DNA of 64,000 nt. It comes from Plotosus lineatus. Its lineage: Eukaryota; Chordata; Actinopteri; Siluriformes; Plotosidae. The notes beneath the pieces are model-generated. The model did not search any database. It was not told the origin of the DNA and saw nothing but the letters and a program-made list of their open reading frames with translations. The DNA is taken from contig CM045733.1 of assembly GCA_024760905.1 (NCBI GenBank), positions 14,267,501 through 14,331,500 of the forward strand. Direction: 5' to 3'. The translations under genes and the position numbers were made by a program. How positions within the stretch are numbered: position 1 is the stretch's first letter; each line of letters opens with the position of its first letter. Positions 1 through 11,169 of this stretch are shown in pieces.

Positions 1-849
1 CACATACCACATGTGATTTGTTGAAAGTCCATCTGCATGCTGCAACTTTATTAAAAGTCCATAATAGTAGGATAAACAAAATTTTAAAAGTAATATAAAA
101 ACAGAGCAGTGAAGAGGCACTGATTCAGCTTCATCATGGCAACCAGTTCTTCACATGCTTCCAGATCTGTCTGTTACAGGACCTGTTTCACAATTTTTGC
201 CTGAATTCAGATAAATATGCAATAAATTCCTGAAATACAAATCTGTTTGACAAAATGAGATAATCTTGTTTAAACCGTTTTACAGGTTGAAATCCCCTTG
301 CAAAATCATTGAAAATTTTTTGTATGAACCTAATTCATGTCATCGTTTGTAGCCAAAATTCTATATCTAAATGTATATAAATAATTATCCCTTCTTTAAT
401 AATCATATTTGTGTTATTTAGGTCTATCTTCTTGAATTAAACATGACAATGCCCCAGTAAATAAATTATATTTCTCCTGGTTACAGCAATGATGAATATT
501 ATGATTCACATTACTGAGTCGACTCTTTTAAAGAAGTCAAACAGTATACTGTATTAATTACTCAAAAATTTAATAAAGCTATAATGTCTAGTTTCAAAAA
601 ATGAAATGAAATATATATATAATCATTTGGATGGGATGGTTTATCCTGAATTATTTAAATCTATTCGATAAGTTCACTATACAGCACTGTTTATCATGAA
701 TTTGTTTGTGAGTTGATTCGCCAATCGAGTCACTTAAAAGAGTTGCGCAACAGGAACCGATTCGTGAATCACTTGCCACTACACTATAATCTGTGTTCGT
801 TGCTTAAGTTTTCAGCCTGTATTCAGTTCACCCCCAGGCCACGGCTTAC
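1..849 (-). other. flnc: flnc intron 1 (partial, runs off the left edge)
   Basis: Intronic sequence downstream of the flnc first coding exon. It starts at a good donor read on the minus strand (ATAG|GTAAGC, GT at 849-848). It is AT-rich and contains no open coding segment that I can link to the second filamin exon. The acceptor must lie outside the window. Confidence 0.8.
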
Positions 850-1243
850 CTATGGACACCAGCTTGATGTGCTCTCTTTCCAAGAACTCCAGTGCGACGG
901 ACACGTTCTCCAGCTTCATCTGTCTGAAGTTGGGTCTGGCGTGGTACTTCCTGTACATCTTCTTCTGGCTCAGAACCTCGAGGAGCCCGATGAGTTTGAG
1001 GCCATCACTCAGGTCTTTCTGCAGATCCACGATTTTCTTGTTCACGCACTTCAGATGTTCGTTGCACCACCGGGTGAACGTGTTCTGTTGGATCTTCTTC
1101 CATGGCGCGTCCTCGGCCAGGTCCTTCTCGGTGGCGGGCATCTCCTCCTCTCCACCTCCGTCGTCGCCGTCCTGGTAGTAATACTGCGGCGGCTGCTGAA
1201 ACTGCTGCTGCTGCTGTTCGTAGAACGCGTTGTTGCTCATCAT
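850..1243 (-). CDS. flnc: Filamin C first coding exon (N-terminus and start of CH1 domain)
   Basis: This exon encodes 131 residues plus one base of a split codon. Filamins are actin-crosslinking dimers; filamin C is the muscle form, at Z-discs and the sarcolemma. Residues ~1-33 are a Q/Y/G/E-rich leader with a QQQQQ run. From ~residue 36 the filamin-specific stretch [20 protein letters not shown] begins, followed by the first half of the first calponin-homology domain of the actin-binding region ([13 protein letters not shown], then [19 protein letters not shown]). The stretches [20 protein letters not shown] and REHIKLVSI fit filamin C better than A or B, which have RPTFRQMQ and DRESIK. The exon ends in phase 1 at GTAAGC, agreeing with the Asp codon split expected after LVSI. 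Two tandem ATGs (1243 and 1240) both have a purine at -3; the first is chosen. Paralogue (flnca or flncb) is not decided. Confidence 0.93.
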
Positions 1244-2000
1244 GACTTTTTTTTTTTCCTCTGGATTTTATAGCGCAGGCAGTCCGTGCGGCTGGGGCGC
1301 GCTGGCGCGCGCGTGTTTGTTCTCGGGCAGGCGCGCGCGCGTGTGTGCGTAAAACTTCACAGAGGGCAGAGAGAGGCTTGGGGTAGTGCCAGAAAGGGGA
1401 AGAAGAAGAAGAAAAAAAAAAAACCTTGAAAAGTCGATGAAAGTTTCCAGCGATGGAGGAAAGTCCTGAAAAGACGCACTGAGTTCGTGTCCGTCCCGCG
1501 CCGAACCCTGGAAACAGTTCTTTTCTTTCTCTTCTTATAAACTGCAGCTGTAACCAAAAAAAAAAAAAAAATTCCAAAATCAGGTCTCAAGTGTCCAACC
1601 CACGGAAATAGGAAAGACTTACTGAATAGAGAGAGCACGAGCGACGGGAGGAGAGCTGCGCGCGCGCGCGGATCGTGGAGACGCACAACTGGCCCGAGTC
1701 CGCTCGCGCTCGGGTGGTTAAATAAAGAGAGGGCCGAAGAGGTGCTTGTTTAAAAAAAAAAAAAAACAGACGAGAGCATGGAGCTCGAGCGCGTCACTCG
1801 GCTGGACTTCTCGGCATGCCCCTGTCATCATGACCATATAGAACCTGTGGGATGGAGGGAGCAGGGTGGAGGGACCCTCCAATCTGAATAAAGATGTACA
1901 CGCGGTATCTGATTGGCCTACGCTCACCGCGGGCGGGGGATAATGATTGGCTGAAGCCCCCTCGAGCGCCGCTAAGGTTGAGACAGTATATATTTTTAGA
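1244..2000 (-). promoter_or_regulatory. flnc: flnc 5' flank: CpG-rich 5'UTR and proximal promoter
   Basis: The sequence upstream of the flnc start is GC/CpG-rich with homopolymer A/T runs. Read on the minus strand there are two CCAAT boxes (1912-1916 and 1946-1950), a GC box near 1931-1937, an E-box CAGCTG at 1545-1550 and a TATA-like TTTATAAG near 1534-1541, which would put transcription start around 1505-1510. A second TATA-like TATAAAAT at 1265-1272 is only 22 bp from the ATG, too close to serve as its TATA box. The start site is inferred, not seen. Confidence 0.5.
1990..1999 (-). promoter_or_regulatory. MEF2-like site upstream of flnc
   Basis: The minus strand reads CTAAAAATAT, nine of ten matches to the MEF2 consensus YTAWWWWTAR. 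It lies ~750 bp upstream of the flnc start codon, which suits a muscle gene. A single short match can occur by chance. Confidence 0.3.
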
Positions 2001-2274
2001 CACCCTAAAATTGGCCGGGGGGTGCCGGGATGGGGGGGGGGGGTTGCGGTTGGGGTGAGGGTGGGTATTGGCTGGAGTTTCTTCTGGTGTCAGGCCATGT
2101 GCAGGGCACTCACTCCGTCTTAAACAATCCCGGCCAGGAAAAGGCAATGACGTCACAATCTTATAGAACACGCAGGTCTCTTTTAATCCCAGAATTCATT
2201 TAATAAAGTGAACATGACGTCATCAGAAGTTAAACTGGGATTTAGATTGAGGAATGGCACCAATGTTCATCTTT
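2001..2274. other. flnc upstream flank with poly-G/purine run
   Basis: A G-rich run at about 2016-2057 (including ten consecutive G near 2033-2042) lies just upstream of the promoter; the rest is unremarkable. I see no gene here. Confidence 0.4.
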
Positions 2275-2602
2275 CATTCATTCATTTTTTTTGTAACCTT
2301 AATCCTAATTCTTGGTCACTGGGAGGCTGGTGCCCATCCCAGCCGACTCCAGGCGAGGGCAGAGTACACCCTGGACAGCTCGCCGGGCCATCGCAGGGCA
2401 GAAACTCACTGACGACTATGCGGCTATTCTTGTCGAAAGTCAGCAATGGTTCTTTTACACCATAGACAGTGAGAGACATGGCCGGCCTTTGATAACCCAG
2501 TTAGCGGCACTGAGGGGACAGTGACAACCTGCTGGGGGCATGAACCTCCTTGGGATCAGTGATCCAGCACCATTACCACCTGCTCACCACTGCCCTGGCA
2601 CC
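2275..2602 (-). mobile_element. SINE-A copy, tail T1
   Basis: This is the first copy of the dominant SINE in the window. Family structure (5' to 3'): a tRNA-like head with A box (TGGCCTGGTGG or TGGTCTAGTGG) and B box (GGTTCAAGCCC), resembling a class II tRNA such as Leu or Ser; a conserved body containing CATGTCTCTCACTGTCTATG and GAACCATTGCTGACTTTCG; then a LINE-like tail. This copy lies in reverse orientation, has the L2-like T1 tail with CATTCATT repeats at its left end and is diverged (the B-box region is damaged). Confidence 0.8.
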
Positions 2603-2630
2603 AGTGTGTTATCACTATATCTATTATACC

Positions 2631-2647
2631 ATAATAATAATAACAAC

Positions 2648-2710
<63 letters not shown>
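2631..2710. repeat. (AAT)n microsatellite
   Basis: About 80 bp of near-perfect ATA/AAT repeats just 5' of the SINE at 2275-2602. Confidence 0.95.
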
Positions 2711-2711
<1 letters not shown>

Positions 2712-2744
2712 TTGATGGTGGTGATGGTGGTGTTTTTTTTTTTA

Positions 2745-2955
2745 TTTATTCATTCATTCATTCATTTTCTGAACTGTTTCATTGTATTAGGTGGCTAGAG
2801 CCTATCTCAGCTGACTGGATGAAGGTGAGGTACACCCTGAATAGCTTTCCAAATAGGGCCAACTCACACCATTTAGACTCACACTCACACCTTTGGGCAA
2901 CTTGACCTGAGTCCTGGACATCGTTGCTGTGCTAACCATTGTGCCACCATGCTCC

Positions 2956-2992
<37 letters not shown>
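2745..2992 (-). mobile_element. Degenerate SINE-D copy followed by (ATT)n
   Basis: A reverse-orientation tail starting with CATTCATT and TTTTCTGAAC, then GGTACACCCTGAATAGC and CACACTCACACC, fits the common teleost tRNA-SINE here called SINE-D (tail similar to T1). Its left-over head ends at ~2950 and runs into (ATT)n at 2957-2992. Confidence 0.6.
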
Positions 2993-2993
<1 letters not shown>

Positions 2994-3645
2994 GCAACAT
3001 TGACATGAAAATATAATTGTAACGATATTGTGGGAGCTGTTTAGGGCATGATTAAATTAACTAATTAAGCACAATAACATTGGTGAAACATTCATTTTTG
3101 CCTTTTTGTCAGGTTTTTATGAAAATATCTTCCGTTTCATTTCTGTCTGAGGTGAAGTCAAGCAAACACTTTATTGTGGTGAAAGACAGATTTGCGTATA
3201 CAGTGTCATTTCAACACTCCTTTAATTCACACACTGATCGTACAATGAACCAACATGTGATGACATCATTTCCGTTTACAGGACAGAGACCTATTTATCA
3301 ACAGCAATGATGGAAATTTCTTATATGATGCTCATGTCAGCAGTCACAGAGAGTTTTCTTCTCTGTTACTTTTATTCTGCCCCAAACTATAATGTGAATT
3401 GCATAATTCCCACAAGACTTATGTTCTTTAATACCTGAAAATATTGACCTTGATCAAGATCCATACACAAGAAGTGTTGCAAAAGAATAATATCTGGTTG
3501 CCTTGATATGAGGATTGTACAAGGAAATACATACAGTGTGATATGTATATGAGGACAGTAGGGTCTCATGTGGCTAGGGTTCTCCAACCCCAAAATATGT
3601 AGAATATACCATCTATTTTACCAGAATATGGTGTGAATCTGTGTC

Positions 3646-3676
<31 letters not shown>

Positions 3677-4089
3677 AGCATGTTACGCTAATCTCTACAG
3701 TTCCATTCCTGTATGTCCAATTTATTTATTAATAGTAGTTGTGCATTTGACAAACCTATTCTGGACCACCAGTTCTCATCCTTGTGAAATCCGTCTCGGA
3801 CCTCCATTTGTCTGTCAGTCATTTCTGTTAAGTGCATGGTCTATATATTCCATGTATATGTACTATATTTACGGCAATGTCGTAAGATCAGTTTTCTAAA
3901 TACCAACATAGCCCATTTATTTGAAGCATACTATGACCCTGGTAGTGAATTTATGTGACGTGATCGATGATGAGGACGTCTAACAAAAGCTGCTGAGCTG
4001 CACAGCCTTTCATAGAGTGCTTGTGACCTGTGATATTATATATAGTTTACTAACCATAGGAGTTAAAAATATTAGATCTAGTAGATGTA
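2993..4089. other. No gene recognised; (CAT)n at 3646-3676
   Basis: AT-rich non-coding sequence between repeat blocks. It contains a short CAT repeat but no splice-flanked coding segment or repeat family I recognise. Confidence 0.4.
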
Positions 4090-5033
4090 CTAGTTGACAA
4101 GTCTTCAACTTGTTATTCTTGCACAGGACACCCTGGCACTATACTTGTTTGTAATGGTACTGGGCTATGCACTCAAAGTGGCCATTGAAGGGAGAGACGA
4201 GGAGCTAGGCTTCCAACTGGTGAGAAGAAGGAGTAGGAGAATTGGGCCTAGGGCAGTGACGGATCTGGACTTTGCCGATGATATAGCACTCATTTCTGAG
4301 GTAGTCCAGCAAGCCCAGAAGCTACTCCAGAATGCAGAATCCTCAGTTGCAAGGGTAGGCCTACAGATGAACGCAGGGAAAACCAAGTTCAAGGCCTTCA
4401 ACCAGTAGATGCCAGTATGTTTGAAGACCACAGATGGATCCATTCTAGAGGAAGTGGAGAACTTCAAGTATCTGGGGTCCCACATGGAAAGCACCTCTAA
4501 AGACATCAACCCCCATAAGGCAGCAGCATGGAGAGCCTGTAACAAGCTTGAAAAGTTCTGGAAATCAGACCTGCTGAGTAAACTCAAAACACGCCTCTTT
4601 CTCTCAACAGTGGAGTTGGTACTTTTGTACGGCTGTGAGACGTGTACGGTCACCCTTAAACTGGAGAAACATCTGAACTGATGCTACACAAGGATGTTAA
4701 GGTGTGTCTGCAACATAAAGTGGGAGCAACATTGTGCAAACAAAGAGCTTTATGCAGGTCTTCAAAAACTGTCAGACAAAATACTAGCCAGGCGTCTAAG
4801 ATTCGCCGGACACTCTCTCAGAAACAGCAAAGAAGTAGTCTCTAACTATGATCTCCAACGCATGGCAGAAGGAAGCCTGGAAGACCACCCCTCATTTACC
4901 TAGATGTGCTGCAAAGAGACACTGGTCGACAGGTTGATGGTATGGGAAAGGCTATGCAGGACAGGAGTTTCTGGGCAGCCATGGTGGTTCAGGTGGCAGA
5001 AGAGGACTGCCACCCAACATAAGTCAAGTAAGT
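4090..5033 (+). pseudogene. Non-LTR retrotransposon reverse transcriptase remnant
   Basis: Decayed C-terminal half of a LINE ORF2 in consecutive frames, broken by in-frame stops (after 4405, 4678 and 4900). Visible are the catalytic RT motif C (DLDFADDIALIS), a thumb-side ENFKYLGSHMES block, VLLYGCETC and the post-RT region RRLRFAGHSLR. No endonuclease part is present, so it is 5'-truncated as is usual for LINE copies. Its clade is RTE-like or related; I cannot resolve it by eye. The sequence cannot encode an active enzyme. Confidence 0.75.
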
Positions 5034-5034
5034 A

Positions 5035-5189
5035 AGATGTACTAGATTCCCTGCGATGGTCTGGTGAGTTGTCCAGGGTGTACTATGCCCAACGACCAAA
5101 GTCGGTCGTGATGGGCGCCACCCTCCCCGCAACCCTAATTAGGATCAAGTAGTTCAGAAAATGAATGAATAAATGAGATGTACTAGATT
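5035..5189 (+). mobile_element. Tail-only retrocopy of T1 with 14-bp target-site duplication
   Basis: A 127-bp insert (5049-5175) carries only the T1 tail, starting at CCCTGCGATGGTCTGG and ending in AATGAATGAATAAATG. It is flanked on both sides by AGATGTACTAGATT (5035-5048 and 5176-5189), so it inserted by target-primed reverse transcription as a severely 5'-truncated copy, landing just 3' of the LINE remnant. Confidence 0.85.
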
Positions 5190-6608
5190 GATACCCCGTC
5201 CAGTATCAGTTATTCTAAAACCTCCCTACGCGGTAGCATGTAGTATAAATGTATAACCAAGTACATGTTGGTTATGTTGTTGGTAATGTCACTCACCCTA
5301 CCAAAATTCATTTCACAAGTTACAGCTATTTAGCATTTTTTAAATGAGTCTCCAGTGCCAGAGCAGAACCTTTGTTAAAGGAACAAGACTTTTGAAAACC
5401 TCTCTGAAGTTGAGACTCCATTGCAGAACTAAGCAAAATGGAAGTGTGTTTGTTTTGTGGTTTTTTTTTTTTTTTTGGTTTTTTTTTTTTCAGTTAACAA
5501 AACAATATTTTGAATGGCCTGTCTCTCTAGCAGAGCTCCTCAGTGGAACACCATAGTCATGAAATTTAGCTTGGAGGGTTTTCCTGTGTGTCCATTGTCT
5601 GCACGTGCCCATGAAAGGAATTCCAATAAGGCTGCTGTATTGCTGAGTTGATGCTGATTTGCTGTTGTGTATCACTGAATGGCATGGTGAACAGCAATAA
5701 GAAAATTCATGTCTATTATTAAAAATGGAACTGAAACTGGAAAAAAGACACCCAAATATCATTACTCTACCCTGCACAGAAAAAAACCCAGTATAACTCA
5801 GAAAGGTAGCCAGATTTACAGGTAAAGAGTTTGACAGAACATGAACTTGTTAAACGGATAAATCAACTAACAAATGAAAGCAGGCAGTGGTACTAATAAA
5901 AAGAAGAGGTGCTAAGAAGCAAATCCAGGCTTGGATGCCAATCACTAGTGATGTCTATCAGGAGCTCCACTTTAAGGCCATGCCTAAATCTATATATCAT
6001 TATGTGACACTATACGATTAAAGGTGGTTTCCCCTCTTGCAACAGTCATTGGGAACTCAGAGACCTAATATTTGACATGAGATTTTAATTGCATCAAAGG
6101 ACACAGCCATGGTAGAGTTTAACTGAAGTCATAAAACGTACATTCTTTTTAATTGCTGATAATATCACTTCATCAGATTGTGCGTAAAATCACCTTATTA
6201 CAACATGAATACTTTTATTTTTGCAATATTGGAGCATGTTTTATTTCTATTTATACACAGTTTGCAGCTGCACATTGCAGCACCATGGTGGTGTAGCGCA
6301 GGGAACAGTAGTCACCAGGTTGCCCGCAAGGACAACTTGAGTCGCCCACGAGCCAGTTCACTGCTATTTTTAGCATAGGTCCGCGGCTCCATTGCGCCAC
6401 TCTCCGTTGAGCGGCATCTATTTTTTATTTTTTTTTGCAATTTTTTAAAAATCAAATCAATATCTTCACGTAGATGAATATCATTAATCATAAATAATAA
6501 CATAATTAAAGGTACATTCAGCAAATTTGTTATTTCAGCAGTGTGTATCGATCTGGTAGCCCTTCGCATTAATTGGTACAGAAGAAGTAGCTCTCAGTTT
6601 CAAAAAGG
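5190..6608. other. No gene recognised
   Basis: AT-rich sequence with poly-T/(TTTTTG) runs near 5460-5490. No conserved coding segment or identifiable repeat was seen. Short open frames here lack any recognisable protein. Confidence 0.4.
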
Positions 6609-6862
6609 TTGCTGGCCCCTGGTGTAGTGGGTTATATGTCCACCTCACAGGAAGATGGTCCTGGTTTCAGTTCCTGAGGTTGGGTGATTTTGCTGTAGAG
6701 TTATTTTCATGTGTTCTCTGTGCTTGTGTGGATTTCCTTCTGTATTCCTGAGTGAGTCCACACTGTAGGCTAATTGGCTGTTCTAAATTGATAGTTTTTC
6801 TGAACAGTTGCATGTCGACCATGCGAAGGTATGGCGAGTTCTTCATGGTGCCTGAACTGTAA
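6609..6862 (+). mobile_element. Degenerate SINE-D copy
   Basis: SINE-D is the widespread teleost tRNA-SINE with a GCCTCACAG...GGTCCTGGGTTC head and a CATGTTCTCC...GTGGGTTTCC body. Here a decayed version is seen: CCACCTCACAGGAAGATGG, then TTTCATGTGTTCTCTGTGC and GGCTAATTGGCTG. Confidence 0.5.
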
Positions 6863-7339
6863 ATTCAACCTGTATTTTTAAGAATATTTTTAAAGTATTT
6901 TGGAAGATAAAACCATAAAAACTTGTTGATATTGTTGATATTTATTTCAGGCCAAAATGTACAGAGCCTATAACGAGACACAGAATGGAAAAATAAATCA
7001 ATATTGGTTTCTTGTGAGCATGAGAAAGTATCTGGTGCACACAAGAACATATAAGCTATACTAGTATATAAATGGAAATATGTGACTTAATTGAGCTGTA
7101 TTTTAACCTTGGACTCGCCTATTAAGACACTGGAACCTACAAATACTTTATGTTTCTTCGAACGACACCTAAAGCAGGTTTTGAAGTTTTGTGGTCTGTG
7201 GTCTTTCAGTGCAGGGGACACATTGGCCTTGATCAGTCATCTGATCACCTGATAACATAACAGTGGTGTCAGACAAGCAAAGCTGTAATGTCTCGATAGG
7301 AAAACCCAAGGTTAAACGACAGCTCACTTAAACCACGTA

Positions 7340-9239
7340 CAGTGTTACCTCGTCTAACGAGTGTCCCTTATAACGATTTTTCCATAATATGAGCTTCAAT
7401 CCCACCAAAAATCTGCTCCATCCAATGAGAAAAAATTTACTTTACGAGCTCTCCTCAAAATGGCTTTTCTGGGTGATTTACCTCGTATTCTTCTGCGTGT
7501 ATTTTTCCGCGCTCCAAGAGCGCCTTGTGCATTGCTTCTCAATTATTTTCTGTGACGCCCCATCTAGGAAGAAAAAAACATTTACATTGTTTATTCTTGT
7601 TTTATTATAATTTATTATTAATTATTATTAATGCCAATGTACTTCTGCTTCTTCTTCCTCTTCTTCTTCTTCTTTTCCTTTCGGCTTTTCCCTTCAGGGG
7701 TCGCCACAGCAAATCATCTGCCTCCTCTCACATATTCTACTCTTACTCAAACAACCTTTATGTCCTCCTTCACCACATCCATAAATCTTCTCTTTGGTCT
7801 TCCTCTAGGCCTTCTGCCTGGTAGTTCCAACCTCAGCATCCTACTGCCAATATACTCACTATCCCTCCTCTGCACATGTCCAAACCATCTCAATCTAGCC
7901 TCTCTGACTTTGTCTCCAAAACATCTTGCATGGGCTGTCCCTCTGATGTACTCATTCCTGATCCTATCCATCCTCGTTACTCCAAAAGAGAACCTCAACA
8001 TTTTCATCTCTGCTACCTCCAGCTCTGCCTCCTGCCTTTTCCTCAGTGCCACTGTTTCTAAACCATACAACATCATTGGCCTCAACACCGTCTTGTACAC
8101 TTTTCCTTTCATTCTTTTTGATACCTTCCTATCACACATCACACCGGACACTTTTCTCCAACCATTCCAACCTGCCTGCACACACTTCTTCCCCTCTCTT
8201 CCACACTCTCCATTACTCTGGACTGTTGAGAGTAAGTACTTAAATTCTTCCACCTTCTTTATCTCTGCTCCCTGTAACCTCACTGTTCCTCTTGGATCCT
8301 TCTCGTTCACACACATGTATTCTGTTTTACTGTGACTAACCTTAATTTCTCTCCTTTCCAGGGCATACCTTCACCTCTCCAGATTTTCCTGCACTCTGCT
8401 CTCACTACAGATCACGATGTCATCTGCAAACATCATAGTCCATGGAGATTCTTATCTAACCTCGTCTGTCAGCCTGTCCATCACCATAGCAAACAAGAAG
8501 GGGCTCAGAGCTGACCCTTGATGCAGTCCCACCTCCACCTTGAACTCTTCTGTCACACCGACAACACACCTCACCTCTGTCTTACATCTCTCATACATGT
8601 CCTGCACCACTCTAACATACTTCTCTGCCACTTCAGACTTCCTCATGCAATACCACAGTTCTTCTCTCAGCATCCTGCTATATGCTTTCTCCAGATCCAC
8701 AAAGGCACACTACAGCTCCCTCTGACCTTCTCTGTACTTCTCTATTAACATCCTCAAAGCAAATACTGCATCTCTGGTGCACTTTCTTGGCATGAAACCA
8801 AACTGTTGTTCACAAATGCTGACCTCTGCCCTTAGTCTAGCTTCCACTATTCTTTCCCATAACTTCATCGTATGGCTCATCAACTTTATCCCTCTGTAGT
8901 TGCCACAACTCTGCACGTCTGCCTTGTTCTTAAAAATCGGCACCAGCACACTTCTCCTCCATTCCTCCGGCATCCTCTCACTCTCTAAGACCTTGTTGAA
9001 TGTTCTTGTTTGTACATATATTATTATTATGAAATATTTATTGTTTTTACATGTTTATCTTTAATATATTTGGTCAAATATATATGTTTGTGGCAAGTTA
9101 TATGAGTTTAAGAAGTGGTTGGAATGGATTAATTGGTTTTCTCTTATTTCTTATGGGAATAAATGTTTCATCTAACAAACTTCTCGGCTTACGAGCTCGC
9201 CCTCAGAACATATTAAATTCGTTAACTGAGGTATCTCTG
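7340..9239. mobile_element. TA-flanked Tigger-like non-autonomous element, split by a LINE
   Basis: Left end CAGTGTTACCTCG at 7340 preceded by TA; right end reads (reverse complement) CAGAGATACCTCAG and is followed by TA at 9240. About 520 bp of the element remain once the LINE at ~7632-9012 is removed. The two halves align with the undivided copy at 35310-36129 (shared CGAGCTTCAATCCCA, CTCGTATTCTTC, TTATGGGAATAA). Confidence 0.7.
7632..9012 (-). pseudogene. RTE-like LINE, 5'-truncated, with reverse transcriptase ORF
   Basis: Retrotransposon ORF2 read on the minus strand. From 8973: PEEWRRSVLVPIFKNK, NYRGIKLMSHTMKLWE and QQFGFMPRKCTRDAVFALRM (RT motifs 0-2); from 8700: DLEKAYSRM (damaged motif A) and HQGSALSPFLFAMVMDRL (motif B); from 8316: EFKYLLSTVQSN, LYGLETVALRKR, ARLRWFGHVQRRDSEYIG and RRPRGRPKRRFMDV (C-terminal region). 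The frame is lost between blocks, including around the FADD motif, and no endonuclease remains. The 3' end carries TTGCTGTGGCGACCCCTGA and GCCGAAAGG followed by an AAG-rich tail, the same end used by SINE-A tail T2. It is inserted within the element at 7340-9239. Confidence 0.85.
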
Positions 9240-9374
9240 TATTTCCATTTATACATAGCTTATACTATCTTGTGCACACGAGATACTTTTGTGCACACAT
9301 GATATTTTTCTGTGTGCATGTGATACTTTCTCCTGCGCACCAGATATTTTCTTATAAGCGCATGTAACCATCCA

Positions 9375-9715
9375 TCCACATTCATTTTCTGAACCGCTTT
9401 TTCCTAATTAGGGTCACAGGGAGGTCACTGGCACCCATCTCAGCTGAGTCTGGGTGAGGGGCGGGGTACACCCTGGACAGCTCACCAGGCCATCACAGGG
9501 CCAACACTCACACAACCATTCATACTCACACACACAGCAATGGATGATATGGAAGAGCCAATTAACATGCTGTGTATGTTTTTGGACTGTGGGAGGAAAC
9601 CAGAGTACCAGGAAGAAACCCACGCAAGCACGGGGAGAACATGCAAACTCCACACAAAAAGCACACAAGCTGGGAATCGAACCCAGGACCTTCTTGCTGT
9701 GAGGCAGCTATGCTA
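9375..9715 (-). mobile_element. SINE-D copy with T1-type tail
   Basis: Reverse orientation. T1 tail at the left (CATTTTCTGAACCGC, CCTAATTAGGGTCAC), body with TTTTTGGACTGTGGGAGG and CGGGGAGAACATGCAAACTC, and a partial tRNA head at the right containing a B box (minus strand GGGTTCGATTCCCAGC) and GCCTCACAGCAAGAAGG. The A-box end is missing. Confidence 0.8.
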
Positions 9716-10859
9716 ACAATAAGAAATCTTTTTTTTTTCCTGTGTTCCCTTACAGGCTCCATAAAAATAACCCAGGTTTTGGGGAAAAAAGTTTCATTTG
9801 ATAGCTTTTCGATTAATTTGCTCCTAAAAGGAAGTACTTAACAAGGAGCTCACAAAAAAGCCCAAAATCTGCAATGCGGTTTGTTATAAAGTCATTGAAT
9901 ACTCTCCCAGAGAGACAAACCAAGAACCATTTAGGGCTTAATGACTGAAGATCTGGTTTTTAGTAAAAACATGTTTTAGATTGTAATTGCTGCAAGACAC
10001 AGACAAGACCTTGGGGTGGATTTCATTTCAGATCACATACAATCCTCTATAAAGCACCAGAATATTCATTTGCGGTCTGTTAACATTGTCTAAAGTCTGT
10101 GGTTTGGAAAATGGGATAGAAATGTGGAAATTCAAAGTTGCCTTGAAGGTGGTCAGCAAATGACTAAACATTTGAAAGGTGAGGCTTTGAGTTACTGGAA
10201 GAGGGAAACTCCTGTGGTCTCAGCTCACCACCATCTATGCATACTTCCAGTGATGAGCAGTGAAGAACAAGGTAATCTTCTCTACATGTCCGATCTAAAA
10301 ATAACCCAGAGGCACTCCTAAGTGTTGTAGTATGAGATTATCCTCCTGACATATTATCTTGGAATGTTAATAAAGTGAGTATCTGAGGTCTGGGAGTAAA
10401 GCTCCAGCAATGAGGAAAATCAGATGATGTCATCAGACCAGGTCACTGAGAGTGCAGAGCGATGGTGGCAACAAACATGGAGAAAAATAAAAAAAAAGCA
10501 AAGATGATTCAAAGTCATAACTTCCTCATGCAGTACTGATTATTTGCTCAGATCTTCTGTCCTGAGGGTCTACAACATTAGTATGAGTCATGTGTCATGA
10601 TATCAGATGGGATGGCCAAAATCTAATGTCTACAAATAGCTCCGGAATCACTGTTTGTGTTGCACAATGCATTATATCTCAAGGTTTCATTAATAGCAAA
10701 ATAATAAGGATGATATGGTGCAGACTATTACAAATACAACCAAATATGCAGACATGCAGCTGGATTCGAGATTTCTGGTCTGTAATGTCCTTCTGGATTC
10801 ACGCCATGTTTCCTACAAATACCAAACACTGCAAGACAAAAAACATTTCGTATTTTTAA
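9716..10859. other. No gene recognised
   Basis: Roughly 1.1 kb without identifiable repeats or exons, plausibly old unique intergenic DNA. Short open frames present show no recognisable domain. Confidence 0.35.
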
Positions 10860-11098
10860 AAAAACCTCCCTGCGACCTCACAGTATAAAGGTCCTGGGGT
10901 CGAGTCTGGGGCTCAGACATTTCTGTGTGGAATTTACATGTTTTCTCCAGACTTGTGTGGGCTTTCTCTTCATACCCTGGTTACCTCCCACAAAAAAAAA
11001 ATATATATATAATGGTCTGGCAACCTTTCAGGCTGAATCCCACCTTTGTCCAGTACTGGCTGATAGGTTCCAGCATCCCTATGATTAAATAGAATTAA
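10860..11098 (+). mobile_element. Degenerate SINE-D copy
   Basis: GCGACCTCACAGTATAAAGG, TCCTGGGGTCGAGTC and CATGTTTTCTCC followed by TTACCTCCCACAAA and a decayed tail (GGCTGATAGGTTCC) fit SINE-D in forward orientation. Confidence 0.55.
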
Positions 11099-11169
11099 GC
11101 AAATGATTTAGAGTTCAGCAAATGATTTCTATACATATAATTTTATCTATATCTTTTTGTCAGTCAAAA

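Noticed and set aside
1005..1686. Minus-strand open frames of 109-190 residues overlapping flnc exon 1 and 5'UTR
   Set aside because: Arg/Ala/Phe-rich translations of CpG and poly-A sequence in other frames of the exon and UTR.
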